From: Micromonospora sp. PLK6-60
GTDB taxonomy: Bacteria > Actinomycetota > Actinomycetes > Mycobacteriales > Micromonosporaceae
Assembly (NCBI RefSeq): GCF_019890675.1
Contig: NZ_JAIOAA010000001.1
Coordinates: 1-64,000 of the forward strand
Direction: 5' to 3'
DNA: 64,000 nt
The position numbers and the translations under genes were made by a program. Numbering within the stretch: position 1 is the stretch's first letter; every line of letters starts with the position of its first letter. Shown here one piece after another: positions 10,057 to 18,685 of the stretch. The notes beneath the pieces were generated by a model that had not been told where the DNA came from, made no database searches, and saw nothing but the letters and a program-made list of their open reading frames with translations.

Positions 10057-11340
10057 TCAGTGGGGGGCCACCGGGACCACGGCCGGCTCGACCTCGGGCA
10101 GCCGACCCGGCCGGGCGACGGCGAACAGCAGGACGGTCGCCGCGGCCATGCCACCGGTCACCACCACGGCCATCGCCACGCTGCCGTTGCCGAGCACGCC
10201 CACCAGCGGCGCGGCCAGCGCGCCGACGCCGAACTGGACGGCGCCGAGCAGCGCGGCGGCGGTGCCGGCCGCCTCACCGTGGCGGGACAGGGCCAGCGCC
10301 GGGGCGTTCGGCAGGGCGAGCCCGGCGGCGGCGAGCACCACCCACAGGGACGCCAGGATGCCGGCGAGGCCGCCGACGCCGGTGGCGGCGAAGGTCAGCA
10401 GCACCAGCCCGGCGGCGGTGCCCACGCCCAGCGCGGTGACGAGGATCCGCTGCGGTGAATATCGGCGCAGCAGGCGCACGTTGAGCTGGGTGGCCGCGAT
10501 CAGGCCGACCGCGCCGGCGCCGAAGGCCAGCCCGAACTGCTGCTCGTCGAGCCCGTACTGCTGCTGGAAGACGAACGAGGAGCCGGACACGTACGCGAAC
10601 AGGGCCGCCATGGCCAGGCCGGTGACCAGGACGAGCCCGAGGTAGGTGCGGTCGCGCAGCAGCGCGCGGTAGTCCCGCAGCACCGCGGGCACCCCGCCGC
10701 GGCGGCGCCGCTCGGGCGGCAGGGTCTCGGCGAGCCCGAACGCGGCGACGACGGTCAGCACCAGGCCGAAGCCGGCGAGGACCACGAAGACGCCCCGCCA
10801 GTCCGACCAGCGCAGCACGCCGCTGCCCAGCGTCGGGGCCAGGATCGGCGCCGCGCCCATCACCAGCATCAGCCGGGAGAAGAGGGTGGCGAAGGCGGCG
10901 CCGCTGAACAGGTCGCGGACGACCGCCGTCGCGACGACGGCGGCGGCGGCCACCCCCAGCCCCTGCAGTACGCGCAGCACGCCGACCAGCCCGACGTTCG
11001 GCGCGACCACGCACAGCGCCGAGGCCACCACGTGCAGCCCGACGCCGGTGAGCAGGGGCAGGCGGCGCCCGAGGGCGTCGGAGAGCGGGCCGATCAGCAG
11101 TTGGCCGAGGGCGAGACCGGCGAGGGTGCCGGTCAGCGTCAGCTGGACGGCCGCCGAGGTGGTGTGCAGGTCGGCGGCGATGGCCGGCAGGGCGGGCAGG
11201 TACATGTCGATGGTCAGCGGCCCGATCGCGATCAGCGAGCCGAGGACGAGGACGAGGCGGAGCCGTTGCCGGGGGCTCATCAGCTCACCGGGCAGTCGGG
11301 TCGGGGCGGGCGCGTCGGTCAGCTCGGCTGCGGATGTCAC
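10057..11340 (-). CDS. Bcr/CflA-family MFS drug efflux transporter
   Basis: About 427 residues with roughly 12 hydrophobic helices. The first helix carries the Bcr/CflA string GPLTIDMYLPALPAIAADL, and the MFS loop 2-3 motif appears as GPLSDALGRRLPLL. Family members are proton-driven exporters of drugs such as bicyclomycin and chloramphenicol, and of dipeptides; the substrate here is unknown. The start is uncertain: GTG 11340 is chosen, while ATG 11280 (MSPRQRLRL) sits just before the first helix and has a weak GGTGAG site. The gene is divergent from the DUF427 gene and converges on dinB. Confidence 0.82.
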   Translation of the reverse strand: MTSAAELTDAPAPTRLPGELMSPRQRLRLVLVLGSLIAIGPLTIDMYLPALPAIAADLHTTSAAVQLTLTGTLAGLALGQLLIGPLSDALGRRLPLLTGVGLHVVASALCVVAPNVGLVGVLRVLQGLGVAAAAVVATAVVRDLFSGAAFATLFSRLMLVMGAAPILAPTLGSGVLRWSDWRGVFVVLAGFGLVLTVVAAFGLAETLPPERRRRGGVPAVLRDYRALLRDRTYLGLVLVTGLAMAALFAYVSGSSFVFQQQYGLDEQQFGLAFGAGAVGLIAATQLNVRLLRRYSPQRILVTALGVGTAAGLVLLTFAATGVGGLAGILASLWVVLAAAGLALPNAPALALSRHGEAAGTAAALLGAVQFGVGALAAPLVGVLGNGSVAMAVVVTGGMAAATVLLFAVARPGRLPEVEPAVVPVAPH

Positions 11341-11476
11341 ACCTGGCAGCAAATCGCCGGCAGGCCCGCGCATTCCCCGCATTGACACGAAGGTGCCCCA
11401 GCTCACACCCGGGCGTGAACGGTGGGGCGGCCCGCTCGTTGAACCGGTGACCGGCATCCGGAGGCGAGGAGGACAG

Positions 11477-12241
11477 GTGGCGGACTACCCGAAGGCGATC
11501 GCTCCGGTCGACCACGTCGAGCCGGTCCCCCGGCGGGTGCGGGCCTTCCTCGGCGGCGAGCTGGTGGTGGACACGACCCGGGCGTCGTACGTGTGGGAGT
11601 GGCCGTTCTACCCGCAGTACTACCTGCCCGCCGCCGACGTGCGGCGGGAGCTGCTGGTCGACGAGGGGCGCACGGAGCGGTCCCGGCGCGGCACCGCGCG
11701 GTGGTACGGGCTGCGGGTCGGCCCGACCGGGCACGCGTCGTGCGCACGCTGGTACGGCGCCGACGCGCTGCCCGGGCTGGCGGACACGGTCCGGTTCGAC
11801 TGGGCGGCGCTGGACGGCTGGTTCGAGGAGGACGAGGAGGTGTTCGTGCACCCGCGCAATCCGTACTCGCGGGTGGACGCGCTGCGGTCGTCCCGGCGGG
11901 TACGGGTGGAGCTGGACGGGTTGCTCCTGGCCGAGTCGGTCGCGCCGGTGCTGGTCTTCGAGACCGGCCTGCCGACCCGCTACTACCTCGACCGGACGGC
12001 GGTGGACTTCCGGCACCTGGTGCCGTCGGCGACCACGACCGCCTGCCCGTACAAGGGGCGGACCAGTGCGTACTGGTCGGTGCGGGCCGGTGCCGCGGTG
12101 CACCCGGACCTGGCCTGGTCGTACGGTTTTCCCACCGCCGCCCTGCTGCCGATCGCCGGCCTGGTGGCGTTCTACAACGAGAAGGTGGACCTGATCGTCG
12201 ACGGCGAGCGGCTCGCCCGGCCGCGTACGCACTTCTCCTGA
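11477..12241 (+). CDS. DUF427 domain protein (tandem repeat)
   Basis: A protein of 254 residues starting at GTG 11477 after a clear GAGGAGGAC site. It has two copies of the DUF427 fold, marked by VRAFLGGELVVDTTRASYVWE with FYPQYYLP, and by VRVELDGLLLAESVAPVLVFE with LPTRYYL. Between and after them are WYG/FDW and CPYKG..YWSV strings typical of the family. No signal or membrane segment. DUF427 proteins are small cytosolic proteins of unclear role, sometimes proposed to bind nucleotides. No function can be assigned from the sequence. Confidence 0.8.
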   Translation: MADYPKAIAPVDHVEPVPRRVRAFLGGELVVDTTRASYVWEWPFYPQYYLPAADVRRELLVDEGRTERSRRGTARWYGLRVGPTGHASCARWYGADALPGLADTVRFDWAALDGWFEEDEEVFVHPRNPYSRVDALRSSRRVRVELDGLLLAESVAPVLVFETGLPTRYYLDRTAVDFRHLVPSATTTACPYKGRTSAYWSVRAGAAVHPDLAWSYGFPTAALLPIAGLVAFYNEKVDLIVDGERLARPRTHFS

Positions 12242-12689
12242 ACGCCGGGCGCACGGGCGGCGACCGCGCGGCGGTTACTCATTGGTAATTGCCGGAATGG
12301 AACCGATCGCCCCGGCGGAACGTTGCCCGGGACATCGAAGGGCACTACTATACCAATCGTTCGACGCCGGCCGGCACGAGCCGGAAGCGAACGCCCGCAG
12401 GCATTTGACCGACCACCGCCGACCACAGGGAAACAGTTCCGACACCGGTCAGAAACACGCGGACCTGCCCGGACGGACCCGGTGCCGAACTACACAATGA
12501 CCAGACCAGAATTGTCGGCAATCCGCTTTTCTTTCCGTGGCGGACGAGGATCACGCCTCAACCTCGTCGACCCGGAAACCGCTTTCGCCAGACGTACCCC
12601 GATCCATTCTTCATCGGACCGTCACCACCCGGGAGCGCCGTGATCCGGCGTAGCCCGGCCACCGTGGTGCGCAACCAGAGGGGGTGGGG
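12242..12689. other. Lower-GC intergenic region upstream of the first winged-helix regulator
   Basis: 448 bp without a believable gene and visibly richer in A/T than its flanks (around 12280-12370 and 12490-12550). A small inverted repeat ACAAT/ATTGT lies at about 12493-12516. It probably holds the promoter of the regulator at 12690. Confidence 0.4.
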
Positions 12690-13202
12690 ATGCGGGGTGT
12701 CCCGGCCATGTCCCTGACCATCGGCATCGCCTCGTCGCCGGACGAACGGCAGCGGCTTGCCCAACTGCTCGGCGGGACGGACGCCGTGCTCATCGTGTCG
12801 ACCGTCGAACAGGCCCGGCAGTTCCTCGACGCGACCCGCGCGCCCGTGGCCGGGCCCGCCGCCGGCGTCGAGCCCGACAGCGCCGCGCCCTCCGGCGCCG
12901 CCCCCACTCCCCCGCCGTCGAGCCTGAGTGTCGACTCGGGCCGGCGGGTGCTGTGCTGGCGGGACCGGGAGGTCGAGCTGACCCGGCTGGAGCACGACCT
13001 GCTGCGCTGCCTGGTCGGCGAGCCCGGGCAGGTGTGGACCTATGAGCGGCTGCACCTGACGGTGTGGGGCAACGCCCATCTCGGCCGCGGCTCCGACCTG
13101 CACTCGGTGGTGCGCCGGGTGCGGCGCAAGCTCGTCCGGCTGGGCGCCGCCGCCACGATCGACGCCGTACGCGGGGTCGGTTTCCGGCTCGCCCTGGCCT
13201 GA
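12690..13202 (+). CDS. Orphan winged-helix (OmpR-type) transcriptional regulator, copy 1
   Basis: A protein of 170 residues from ATG 12690, which follows AGAGGGGG; the in-frame ATG at 12708 has no ribosome site. The N-terminal ~50 residues (LTIGIASSPDERQRLAQLLGG, then VLIVSTVEQARQFLD) look like one half of a response-regulator receiver domain but lack the phospho-acceptor aspartate pattern. A Pro/Ala linker follows. The last ~90 residues are an OmpR/PhoB winged helix (ELTRLEHDLLRCLV, VWTYERLHLTVWG, HSVVRRVRRKLVRLG, VRGVGFRLA). No histidine kinase gene is nearby. It resembles the regulator at 17848 on the other side of the subtilase. Confidence 0.8.
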   Translation: MRGVPAMSLTIGIASSPDERQRLAQLLGGTDAVLIVSTVEQARQFLDATRAPVAGPAAGVEPDSAAPSGAAPTPPPSSLSVDSGRRVLCWRDREVELTRLEHDLLRCLVGEPGQVWTYERLHLTVWGNAHLGRGSDLHSVVRRVRRKLVRLGAAATIDAVRGVGFRLALA

Positions 13203-13208
13203 CGGCCG

Positions 13209-13232
13209 CCCGGTCCCCGGGCCCGGACCGGG
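13209..13232 (+). terminator. Hairpin after winged-helix regulator 1
   Basis: CCCGGTCC and GGACCGGG flank a self-complementary CCGGGCCC core, a few bases after the regulator stop. Confidence 0.5.
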
Positions 13233-13258
13233 CGGGGCGGACGGCCCACGCGACGCGG

Positions 13259-13294
13259 ATCCGGCCCGCCCGGTCGACACCAGGCGGGCCGGAT
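13259..13294 (-). terminator. Terminator hairpin after the subtilase gene
   Basis: Perfect 12-bp arms ATCCGGCCCGCC and GGCGGGCCGGAT with a 12-nt loop, 15 bp beyond the subtilase stop. It can act in both directions because the flanking genes converge. Confidence 0.65.
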
Positions 13295-13309
13295 CGGTTC
13301 ACTCGGCGG

Positions 13310-16300
13310 TCAGCAGCGCGTCGGGGTCAGGGTGAAGTCCTCGACCCGCGGGGCGTTGGTGCTGATCGTCGTCTGCCGGGTCTGGGGCTGCCAGCCGTCC
13401 TTGGCGACGATCAGGGTGAGCGGGTTGTGCTTGCGGTCCAGCCAGTAGGCGTACCTGCCCTGCCCGTCGGTGGTGAAGGTCCACCCCGCCGACTTGGCGT
13501 TGACCTGGACCAGCGCGCCGGCCAGCGGCGCGGTCGCGCCCGAGCAGCTCTTGCCGGAGACCGTACCCGTCAGCTTGCCCCAGGTCTTGGGGGGCTGCGC
13601 CGTCATCGTGACCGGCACCGGCGCCACCGTGTACGGGGTGTTCTCCTTGATCGCGACCGAGGCGGTGTAGGTGCCCGGCTGGTCGACGTCGGCCGTCATC
13701 CGCACGGTCACCGTGACCTTCGCGCCGGGCGCCAGCGTCGCCGACGTCTTGTCGATCGTCAGCCAGCTGACGTCCGCCGGGCCCTCGGCGCACTCCTCCA
13801 GACCGGGCAGCACCTCGCTGTCCGGGGTGGCGGTGAAGTTTCCGGACGAGCCACCGATCTTGTAGAAGCCGCACGCCGCGCCGCCGCGGTATCGGGCGGT
13901 GTTGGCGTTCGGCAGGCTGGACCAGGAGCCGCCGGCCGGGTCGTAGGCGAAGCCGGCGTTGGTGATGGCGCCGCCCTGCACGCCGCCGACCACCAGGAGC
14001 TTGCCGCCGGCGACGGCGAACGAGCTGGCCCAGCTGTCGACCGGCGCGTCGGCGATCGCGGTCCAGGTGTTGGCGCCCGGGTCGAAGGCGTAGCTGGCCT
14101 TCTGCGCGGCGGCGCCGTCGTTGCCGCCGGTGCAGTAGACGACGCCGTCGATGCCGCCGCAGGAGGCGAAGGCCACCGACTTCGGGTAGTTGGGCAGGGT
14201 CTCCCAGGTGTCGCCGGCCGGGTCGTACCGGACGACGGAGTTGCCCATCGGCGTGCAGGACGCGGTGGTGCACCCGCCGACGGCGTAGAGCTTGCCGTCG
14301 ACGACGGCCTGCCCGGCGGCGGCGCGCGGAGCCGGGTTGTCGGCCTTCTTCGTCCAGGCGTTGGCCGCCGGGTCGTACGACCAGGTGGTGGCGTCGGGGC
14401 CGGACGCGCCCCAGCCGCCGGTGGCGATGATCCTGCCGTCCAGGACGCCCACCGTCATCGCGTTGCGGGCGGCGGGCAGGTCGGCGATCGGCGCCCAGGT
14501 CTGCCCGATCGGGTCGTAGACGTAGTTCTTCGCGCTCGACGCCGATCCGTTGCCGCCTGCGATCGAATACACCTTGCCGTCGAGGTTCACCACCCGGTTG
14601 TCCATCACGTTCGCCGGGTAGGCGGGGATGCCGGTCCAGGGCTCGGCCTGCGGGCCGGCCACCGCGGTCGCGGTGTCCGTCTTGCCGCTCGCCCGCGCGG
14701 CGAACGAGGTGGGCACGGTGAGCCGCTGCTCTGGTGCGCCGTCGGCGCCGAGCACCTGCTGCCTGCTCACCCGGGATCCGTCGGCGCGCAGCAGCGTGAA
14801 GCCGCCGTCGCGCTCGCTGAACTGGACGTCGACCGGCGCGCCGCCGGTGTTGGTCACGGTGAACGACCTGGTCACCGTGCCGCCCGGCATCTGGGCCGTA
14901 CCGGTCACCTCGGTGGGCTGGATGGACAGCCGGCCGGCGGCGAGCTGGAACGTCGAGGCCGTCGCGCCGTGGTTGGCGACGTCGACCTGCCGGGTCTGGC
15001 TCAGGTAGCCGCCGGCGGTGGCGGTGAACGGGTGCGCGCCGGTCAGCGACGAGAACATCCAGAAGAAGCCGTCCGGCAGGTCCGGGTCGTCCGGGGTCGG
15101 CGCGGTGGTGGCCCGCTCGGTCGGGCGGTCGTCGCTGGTGACGGTCGCGCCGTTGACGTAGCCGTCATCGTTCTTGTCCTGCACGTGGCCGAGGACCAGG
15201 CCGCCGTCGAGCGGCCGGCAGACCACCTGGCTGCCGATCAGGACGTTGTCGACCTGCCACCACCACGCCCACGCGGCGTCGTAGTAGTGGAACCGGACGC
15301 GGGTCTGCGCGTTGCCGGCCGCCTGCGGGATCTTCACCTCGGTGACCAGCGGGCCGCGGACGTTGGCGCTCTGCCGCAGCACGTTGGTCCAGGTGGCGCC
15401 GCCGTCGAGGCTCAGGTCGACGTCCGCGCGGTTGGTGCCCAGCTGCCGGAAGTCCTGGTTGAACCGGATCACCGGGGCGGCCACGTCGGTCAGGTCGACG
15501 ACCGGGCTGACCAGCGAGGCGTCCTGCCGGTTGCCGCTGCCGTACTTGTCGCTGTCGATGATGGCGAAGCTGCCCGCGCCGCCGGTCAGGTTGCCCCGGT
15601 TGCCGGGGTCGGTGAACTGCCAGCCCTGACCGTTGCCCTGGTGGTCGACAAGCGACCAGCCGGCCGGCACGGCGGTGCCGTCGAAGGTCTCGTACACGCC
15701 GTCGGATCCGTTGCGGTAGCCGGGCGCCGTGGTGCAGGAGTTCGCGGCGACCGGCACGGCCACGTCCTGCGTGACGTTGCCGGAGCCGACCGCGACCTCC
15801 CTGGTCACCGTCTGGTAGCCGGGGTACCGCGCCTCGACCTTGAGGGTGTACGTCGCCTCGCTGGGCAGGGTGAAGCTGTAGCGACCGTTGGTGGGCGTGG
15901 TGTGGTCGGACACGCCGGACGGGCCCTCGACGCTCACCTTGGCGTAGAGCGGCCAGCCCTGCCCGGACCCGTCGGTGACGGTTCCGCTGACCGTGACGCT
16001 CGGCACCCGGGTCAACGCGACGTTTGTGGTCGTGGTGGTGTCCTTGGTGATCGTCACCGGCACGGTCCGGCTGGCGTAGCCGAAGGCGGAGACGGTGGCC
16101 TGGTACTCGCCGACCGGGAGCAGCGACGAGTACCGGCCGTCGCTGCCGGTGCTGAGCTGGCGGGTGGCCGGACCGGTCAGCGCCACCGTGGCGCCGCCGA
16201 TCGGGGCGCCGCCGGCGGCGTCGGTGACGGCGCCGGCGACGGTGCCGGTGTCGCCGATGGGTGCGTCGCCGAGCAACGCGAGCGCGTCCAGGCGACCCTC

Positions 16301-17716
16301 GCCGTAGACGTTGTTGTTGGCCGCGGTGCCGCCGCACTGGGCGTCGGCCTTGTCGACGGCCGTGGTGTTCAGCAGCGCGCGGGTGGCGGGGATGTCACCG
16401 ACGAGCGCCGGCGCCGCCGACCAGAGCAGGGCGATCGCGCCGGCGAGGTGTGGGGCGGCCATCGAGGTGCCGTTGTAGCTGGCGTACCCGCTGCCCGGGA
16501 TGCTCGACCGGACGTTGACGCCGGGGGCGGAGATGTTCGGCTTGATCGTGCCGCCCTGGCCGGCGCCGCGCGCGGAGAAGCTGGCGACGGTGTTGTTGAT
16601 GTCGTACGCGCCGGCGGAGTAGTTGCTGGTCAGGCTGCCCGGCGAGCCGCTGGTCTGGCAGTTCGGCCCGCTGTTGCCGTTGGACCAGACCCCGAAGATG
16701 CCGGAGGCGGTCCAGGCCAGCGTCACGTCCTCCATGAACGGGTCGTTGGAGGGCAGCGTCGTTCCCCACGAGTTGTTGATGATGTTCGGCCGCTTGCTGG
16801 CGTCCGGGTTCTGGCCGTTGAGGTCGCGCGGCTCCAGCATCCACTGTCCGGAGGTGATCAGCGCGGCGTCGGTGGGGCAGCAGCCGTTGGCCGCGATCCA
16901 CTTGACCTCGGGGGCGACGCCGATCTGGTTGGCGCCGTCGGAACCGGCCATGGTGCCCATCGTGTGGGTGCCGTGGCCGTTGCTGTCGCACGGGGCGGCG
17001 GCGCAGGTGCCGGCGGCGTTGAACCAGTTGTAGTTGTGGTTGAAGGTGCCGTCGCCGTTGTTGCCGCGGTAGGAGTTGACCAGGGCCGGGTGGTTGAACT
17101 GGACGCCGGTGTCGATGTTCGCCACGGTGATGCCGGCGCCCTTGACGCCGTACTGCGACCAGACGTCGTCGGCGTTGATGTTCGCGATGCCCCACTCCAG
17201 GGCGTTCGGCGTCTTCTCGTCGGTGCCCTTGGTGATCTCGGGGACCTTGTACTCGATCGGCGCGTACAGGCCGTCGACCTCGGCGTGCGCGGCGACGTTC
17301 TGGACCAGGTCGGATGAGCCGCCGCTGACCTTGATGGCGTTGGTCGCCCAGAAGGTCTGGTACTTCACGCCGGCGGCGTCCAGCTCGGCCCGGATCTTGG
17401 CCTGGCTCTCCTGCGCGGTCTGTCGCAGCGCCTCGGCGACGGCGGTGCCCCGCTTGTTCCAGTCCTTGATGGCGCTGGCCTTGCTCAGGTCGGCCTGCTG
17501 GGCGAAGTGGATCCAGAAGTCACCGTCGTTCTTGGTCTGGAACTGCCGGGCGAGCTCGGGACGGATCTTGTCGGACGGTGTGGCGGCATCGGACCCGGAC
17601 GGTGCGGCCTGTGCGCCGGCGCCGCCGGTGGCCAATCCTGCCGCGGCGAGCGCGATCGCCGCGGCGGCACCGACCAGCGATCTGGCCAGGCGCCTCCGGT
17701 GTGGACTTCTCAACAT
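13310..17716 (-). CDS. Large secreted subtilisin-like serine protease (S8) with kelch and regulatory-like domains
   Basis: A protein of 1468 residues, with ATG 17716 after GGAGGAGG. A Sec signal spans about 1-38 and a propeptide-like region 40-160. The S8 catalytic domain (about 175-480) has the full triad: D202 (NIDTGVQFNHP), H248 (NGHGTHTMG) and S418 (NGTSMAAPH). Two carboxypeptidase-regulatory-like beta sandwiches follow (about 490-640), then a MAM-like jelly roll (YETFDGTAVPAGWSL). Further on are an immunoglobulin-like stretch and a kelch propeller in the last third (repeats such as VYSIAGGNG, IIATGGWG, LYAVGGC, VYCTGGND, LLVVGGV). Another regulatory-like domain closes the protein. This architecture resembles large bacillopeptidase F-like enzymes. 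It is an extracellular protease, probably with binding modules for polymer or cell surface. Confidence 0.9.
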   Translation of the reverse strand: MLRSPHRRRLARSLVGAAAAIALAAAGLATGGAGAQAAPSGSDAATPSDKIRPELARQFQTKNDGDFWIHFAQQADLSKASAIKDWNKRGTAVAEALRQTAQESQAKIRAELDAAGVKYQTFWATNAIKVSGGSSDLVQNVAAHAEVDGLYAPIEYKVPEITKGTDEKTPNALEWGIANINADDVWSQYGVKGAGITVANIDTGVQFNHPALVNSYRGNNGDGTFNHNYNWFNAAGTCAAAPCDSNGHGTHTMGTMAGSDGANQIGVAPEVKWIAANGCCPTDAALITSGQWMLEPRDLNGQNPDASKRPNIINNSWGTTLPSNDPFMEDVTLAWTASGIFGVWSNGNSGPNCQTSGSPGSLTSNYSAGAYDINNTVASFSARGAGQGGTIKPNISAPGVNVRSSIPGSGYASYNGTSMAAPHLAGAIALLWSAAPALVGDIPATRALLNTTAVDKADAQCGGTAANNNVYGEGRLDALALLGDAPIGDTGTVAGAVTDAAGGAPIGGATVALTGPATRQLSTGSDGRYSSLLPVGEYQATVSAFGYASRTVPVTITKDTTTTTNVALTRVPSVTVSGTVTDGSGQGWPLYAKVSVEGPSGVSDHTTPTNGRYSFTLPSEATYTLKVEARYPGYQTVTREVAVGSGNVTQDVAVPVAANSCTTAPGYRNGSDGVYETFDGTAVPAGWSLVDHQGNGQGWQFTDPGNRGNLTGGAGSFAIIDSDKYGSGNRQDASLVSPVVDLTDVAAPVIRFNQDFRQLGTNRADVDLSLDGGATWTNVLRQSANVRGPLVTEVKIPQAAGNAQTRVRFHYYDAAWAWWWQVDNVLIGSQVVCRPLDGGLVLGHVQDKNDDGYVNGATVTSDDRPTERATTAPTPDDPDLPDGFFWMFSSLTGAHPFTATAGGYLSQTRQVDVANHGATASTFQLAAGRLSIQPTEVTGTAQMPGGTVTRSFTVTNTGGAPVDVQFSERDGGFTLLRADGSRVSRQQVLGADGAPEQRLTVPTSFAARASGKTDTATAVAGPQAEPWTGIPAYPANVMDNRVVNLDGKVYSIAGGNGSASSAKNYVYDPIGQTWAPIADLPAARNAMTVGVLDGRIIATGGWGASGPDATTWSYDPAANAWTKKADNPAPRAAAGQAVVDGKLYAVGGCTTASCTPMGNSVVRYDPAGDTWETLPNYPKSVAFASCGGIDGVVYCTGGNDGAAAQKASYAFDPGANTWTAIADAPVDSWASSFAVAGGKLLVVGGVQGGAITNAGFAYDPAGGSWSSLPNANTARYRGGAACGFYKIGGSSGNFTATPDSEVLPGLEECAEGPADVSWLTIDKTSATLAPGAKVTVTVRMTADVDQPGTYTASVAIKENTPYTVAPVPVTMTAQPPKTWGKLTGTVSGKSCSGATAPLAGALVQVNAKSAGWTFTTDGQGRYAYWLDRKHNPLTLIVAKDGWQPQTRQTTISTNAPRVEDFTLTPTRC

Positions 17717-17847
17717 GTGCTGCCTCCTCCGACCCAGAGTTGATCGAGGTGAAGGTGCGGAGGCCCGCGCGAGTGGATGGACGCGATCGGCGAACCTCGT
17801 TGCCCCCGGGCGGCGAACGGGTCACGGCGACCGCCCGATTGGACACT

Positions 17848-18531
17848 ATGATCGACATGAATGGCCGATCAAGGACGCTACGTCAGCAACTCGTCACCAA
17901 GGGTTGCCTGGATGTCAGCACGTCTGACAATTATCGTCACGGGCAGGCCGACGACGGGCAAATTTCGCCCGCCCAGCTCCGGGGGTGGCACCTGCTGACC
18001 GATCAGGACGATCCCGGCCCGGCCGGGGACGAGCCGCGCCCGCTGGTGATCGCGGTGACGGCGTCGCCGGCCGAGCGGATCGCGCTCGCCGAACGCCTCG
18101 CCGGCGTGGCGCCCCTGCTGCTGGTCGCGGACCTGGCGGAGCTGCGTCGGCTGATCGCCAGCGGGCCGCACCCCACCGACCCCCCGCCCTCGCCCGACCG
18201 CGCCGACGGCCGGGAGCCGGCCGGTCGCCTGCTGATCGACTCGCGCCGCCGCACCGCCCGGCACGGCGACCGCGAGGCGGACCTGACCCGGCTCGAACAC
18301 GCCCTGCTGAGCTGCCTGGCCACCGAACCCGTGCGGGTGTGGAGCTATGCCGAGCTGCACCGGTCCGTCTGGCGGGCCGAGGGGCCGCGCCACCGGGCGG
18401 ACGTGCAGTCCCTGGTGAAGCGACTGCGGCGCAAGCTGCACGGGCTCGGCACCGGCGTCACCATCGACGCCGAGCGCGGGGTCGGCTTCCGGCTGACCGA
18501 GCACGGGCCGCCCCGGGTCGGCGACGGATGA
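17848..18531 (+). CDS. Orphan winged-helix (OmpR-type) transcriptional regulator, copy 2
   Basis: A protein of about 227 residues if ATG 17848 is used; ATG 17857 is possible and neither has a strong ribosome site. After a ~50-residue leader without recognisable features comes a receiver-like half domain (LVIAVTASPAERIALAERLAG, then LLLVADLAELRRLI) without an obvious phospho-aspartate. A linker follows, then an OmpR-type winged helix (DLTRLEHALLSCLA, VWSYAELHRSVW, VQSLVKRLRRKLHGLG, ERGVGFRLT). The two blocks line up with those of the 12690 regulator, so the two are paralogues. It is divergent from the subtilase and shares its 131-bp upstream region, so regulation of the protease is plausible. 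Confidence 0.78.
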   Translation: MIDMNGRSRTLRQQLVTKGCLDVSTSDNYRHGQADDGQISPAQLRGWHLLTDQDDPGPAGDEPRPLVIAVTASPAERIALAERLAGVAPLLLVADLAELRRLIASGPHPTDPPPSPDRADGREPAGRLLIDSRRRTARHGDREADLTRLEHALLSCLATEPVRVWSYAELHRSVWRAEGPRHRADVQSLVKRLRRKLHGLGTGVTIDAERGVGFRLTEHGPPRVGDG

Positions 18532-18612
18532 CGCCGGGCCGGACCGCACCACCGCTGAACAGGGCGCCCCCCGCCGTTACAGGAGTGTTACGACCGGGAG
18601 TGCGTCGAGGTG

Positions 18613-18640
18613 TTGACGGCAATCTTGTTAGCGCTAACAC
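18613..18640 (+). promoter_or_regulatory. Promoter of the sugar ABC operon with LacI-type operator
   Basis: The perfect palindrome TGTTAGCGCTAACA at 18626-18639 is a classic LacI/GalR-family operator. A -35-like TTGACG sits at 18613-18618 and a -10-like TAACAC at 18635-18640 (16-bp spacer), so bound repressor would cover the -10. The start codon of the binding-protein gene follows 46 bp later. Confidence 0.75.
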
Positions 18641-18685
18641 TTCTCGATGCGCGGGAAGCACGAGTTCCACAGAGGGGAGAGCTAA

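Noticed and set aside
13064..17317. A 1417-residue open frame antisense to the subtilase
   Set aside because: It is a GC-driven shadow frame; it overlaps the real wHTH gene in another frame and has no recognisable domain.
17714..18531. The second winged-helix protein as a full two-component response regulator
   Set aside because: The N-terminal region is too short and lacks the acidic pocket and phospho-aspartate of a receiver domain, and there is no kinase gene.
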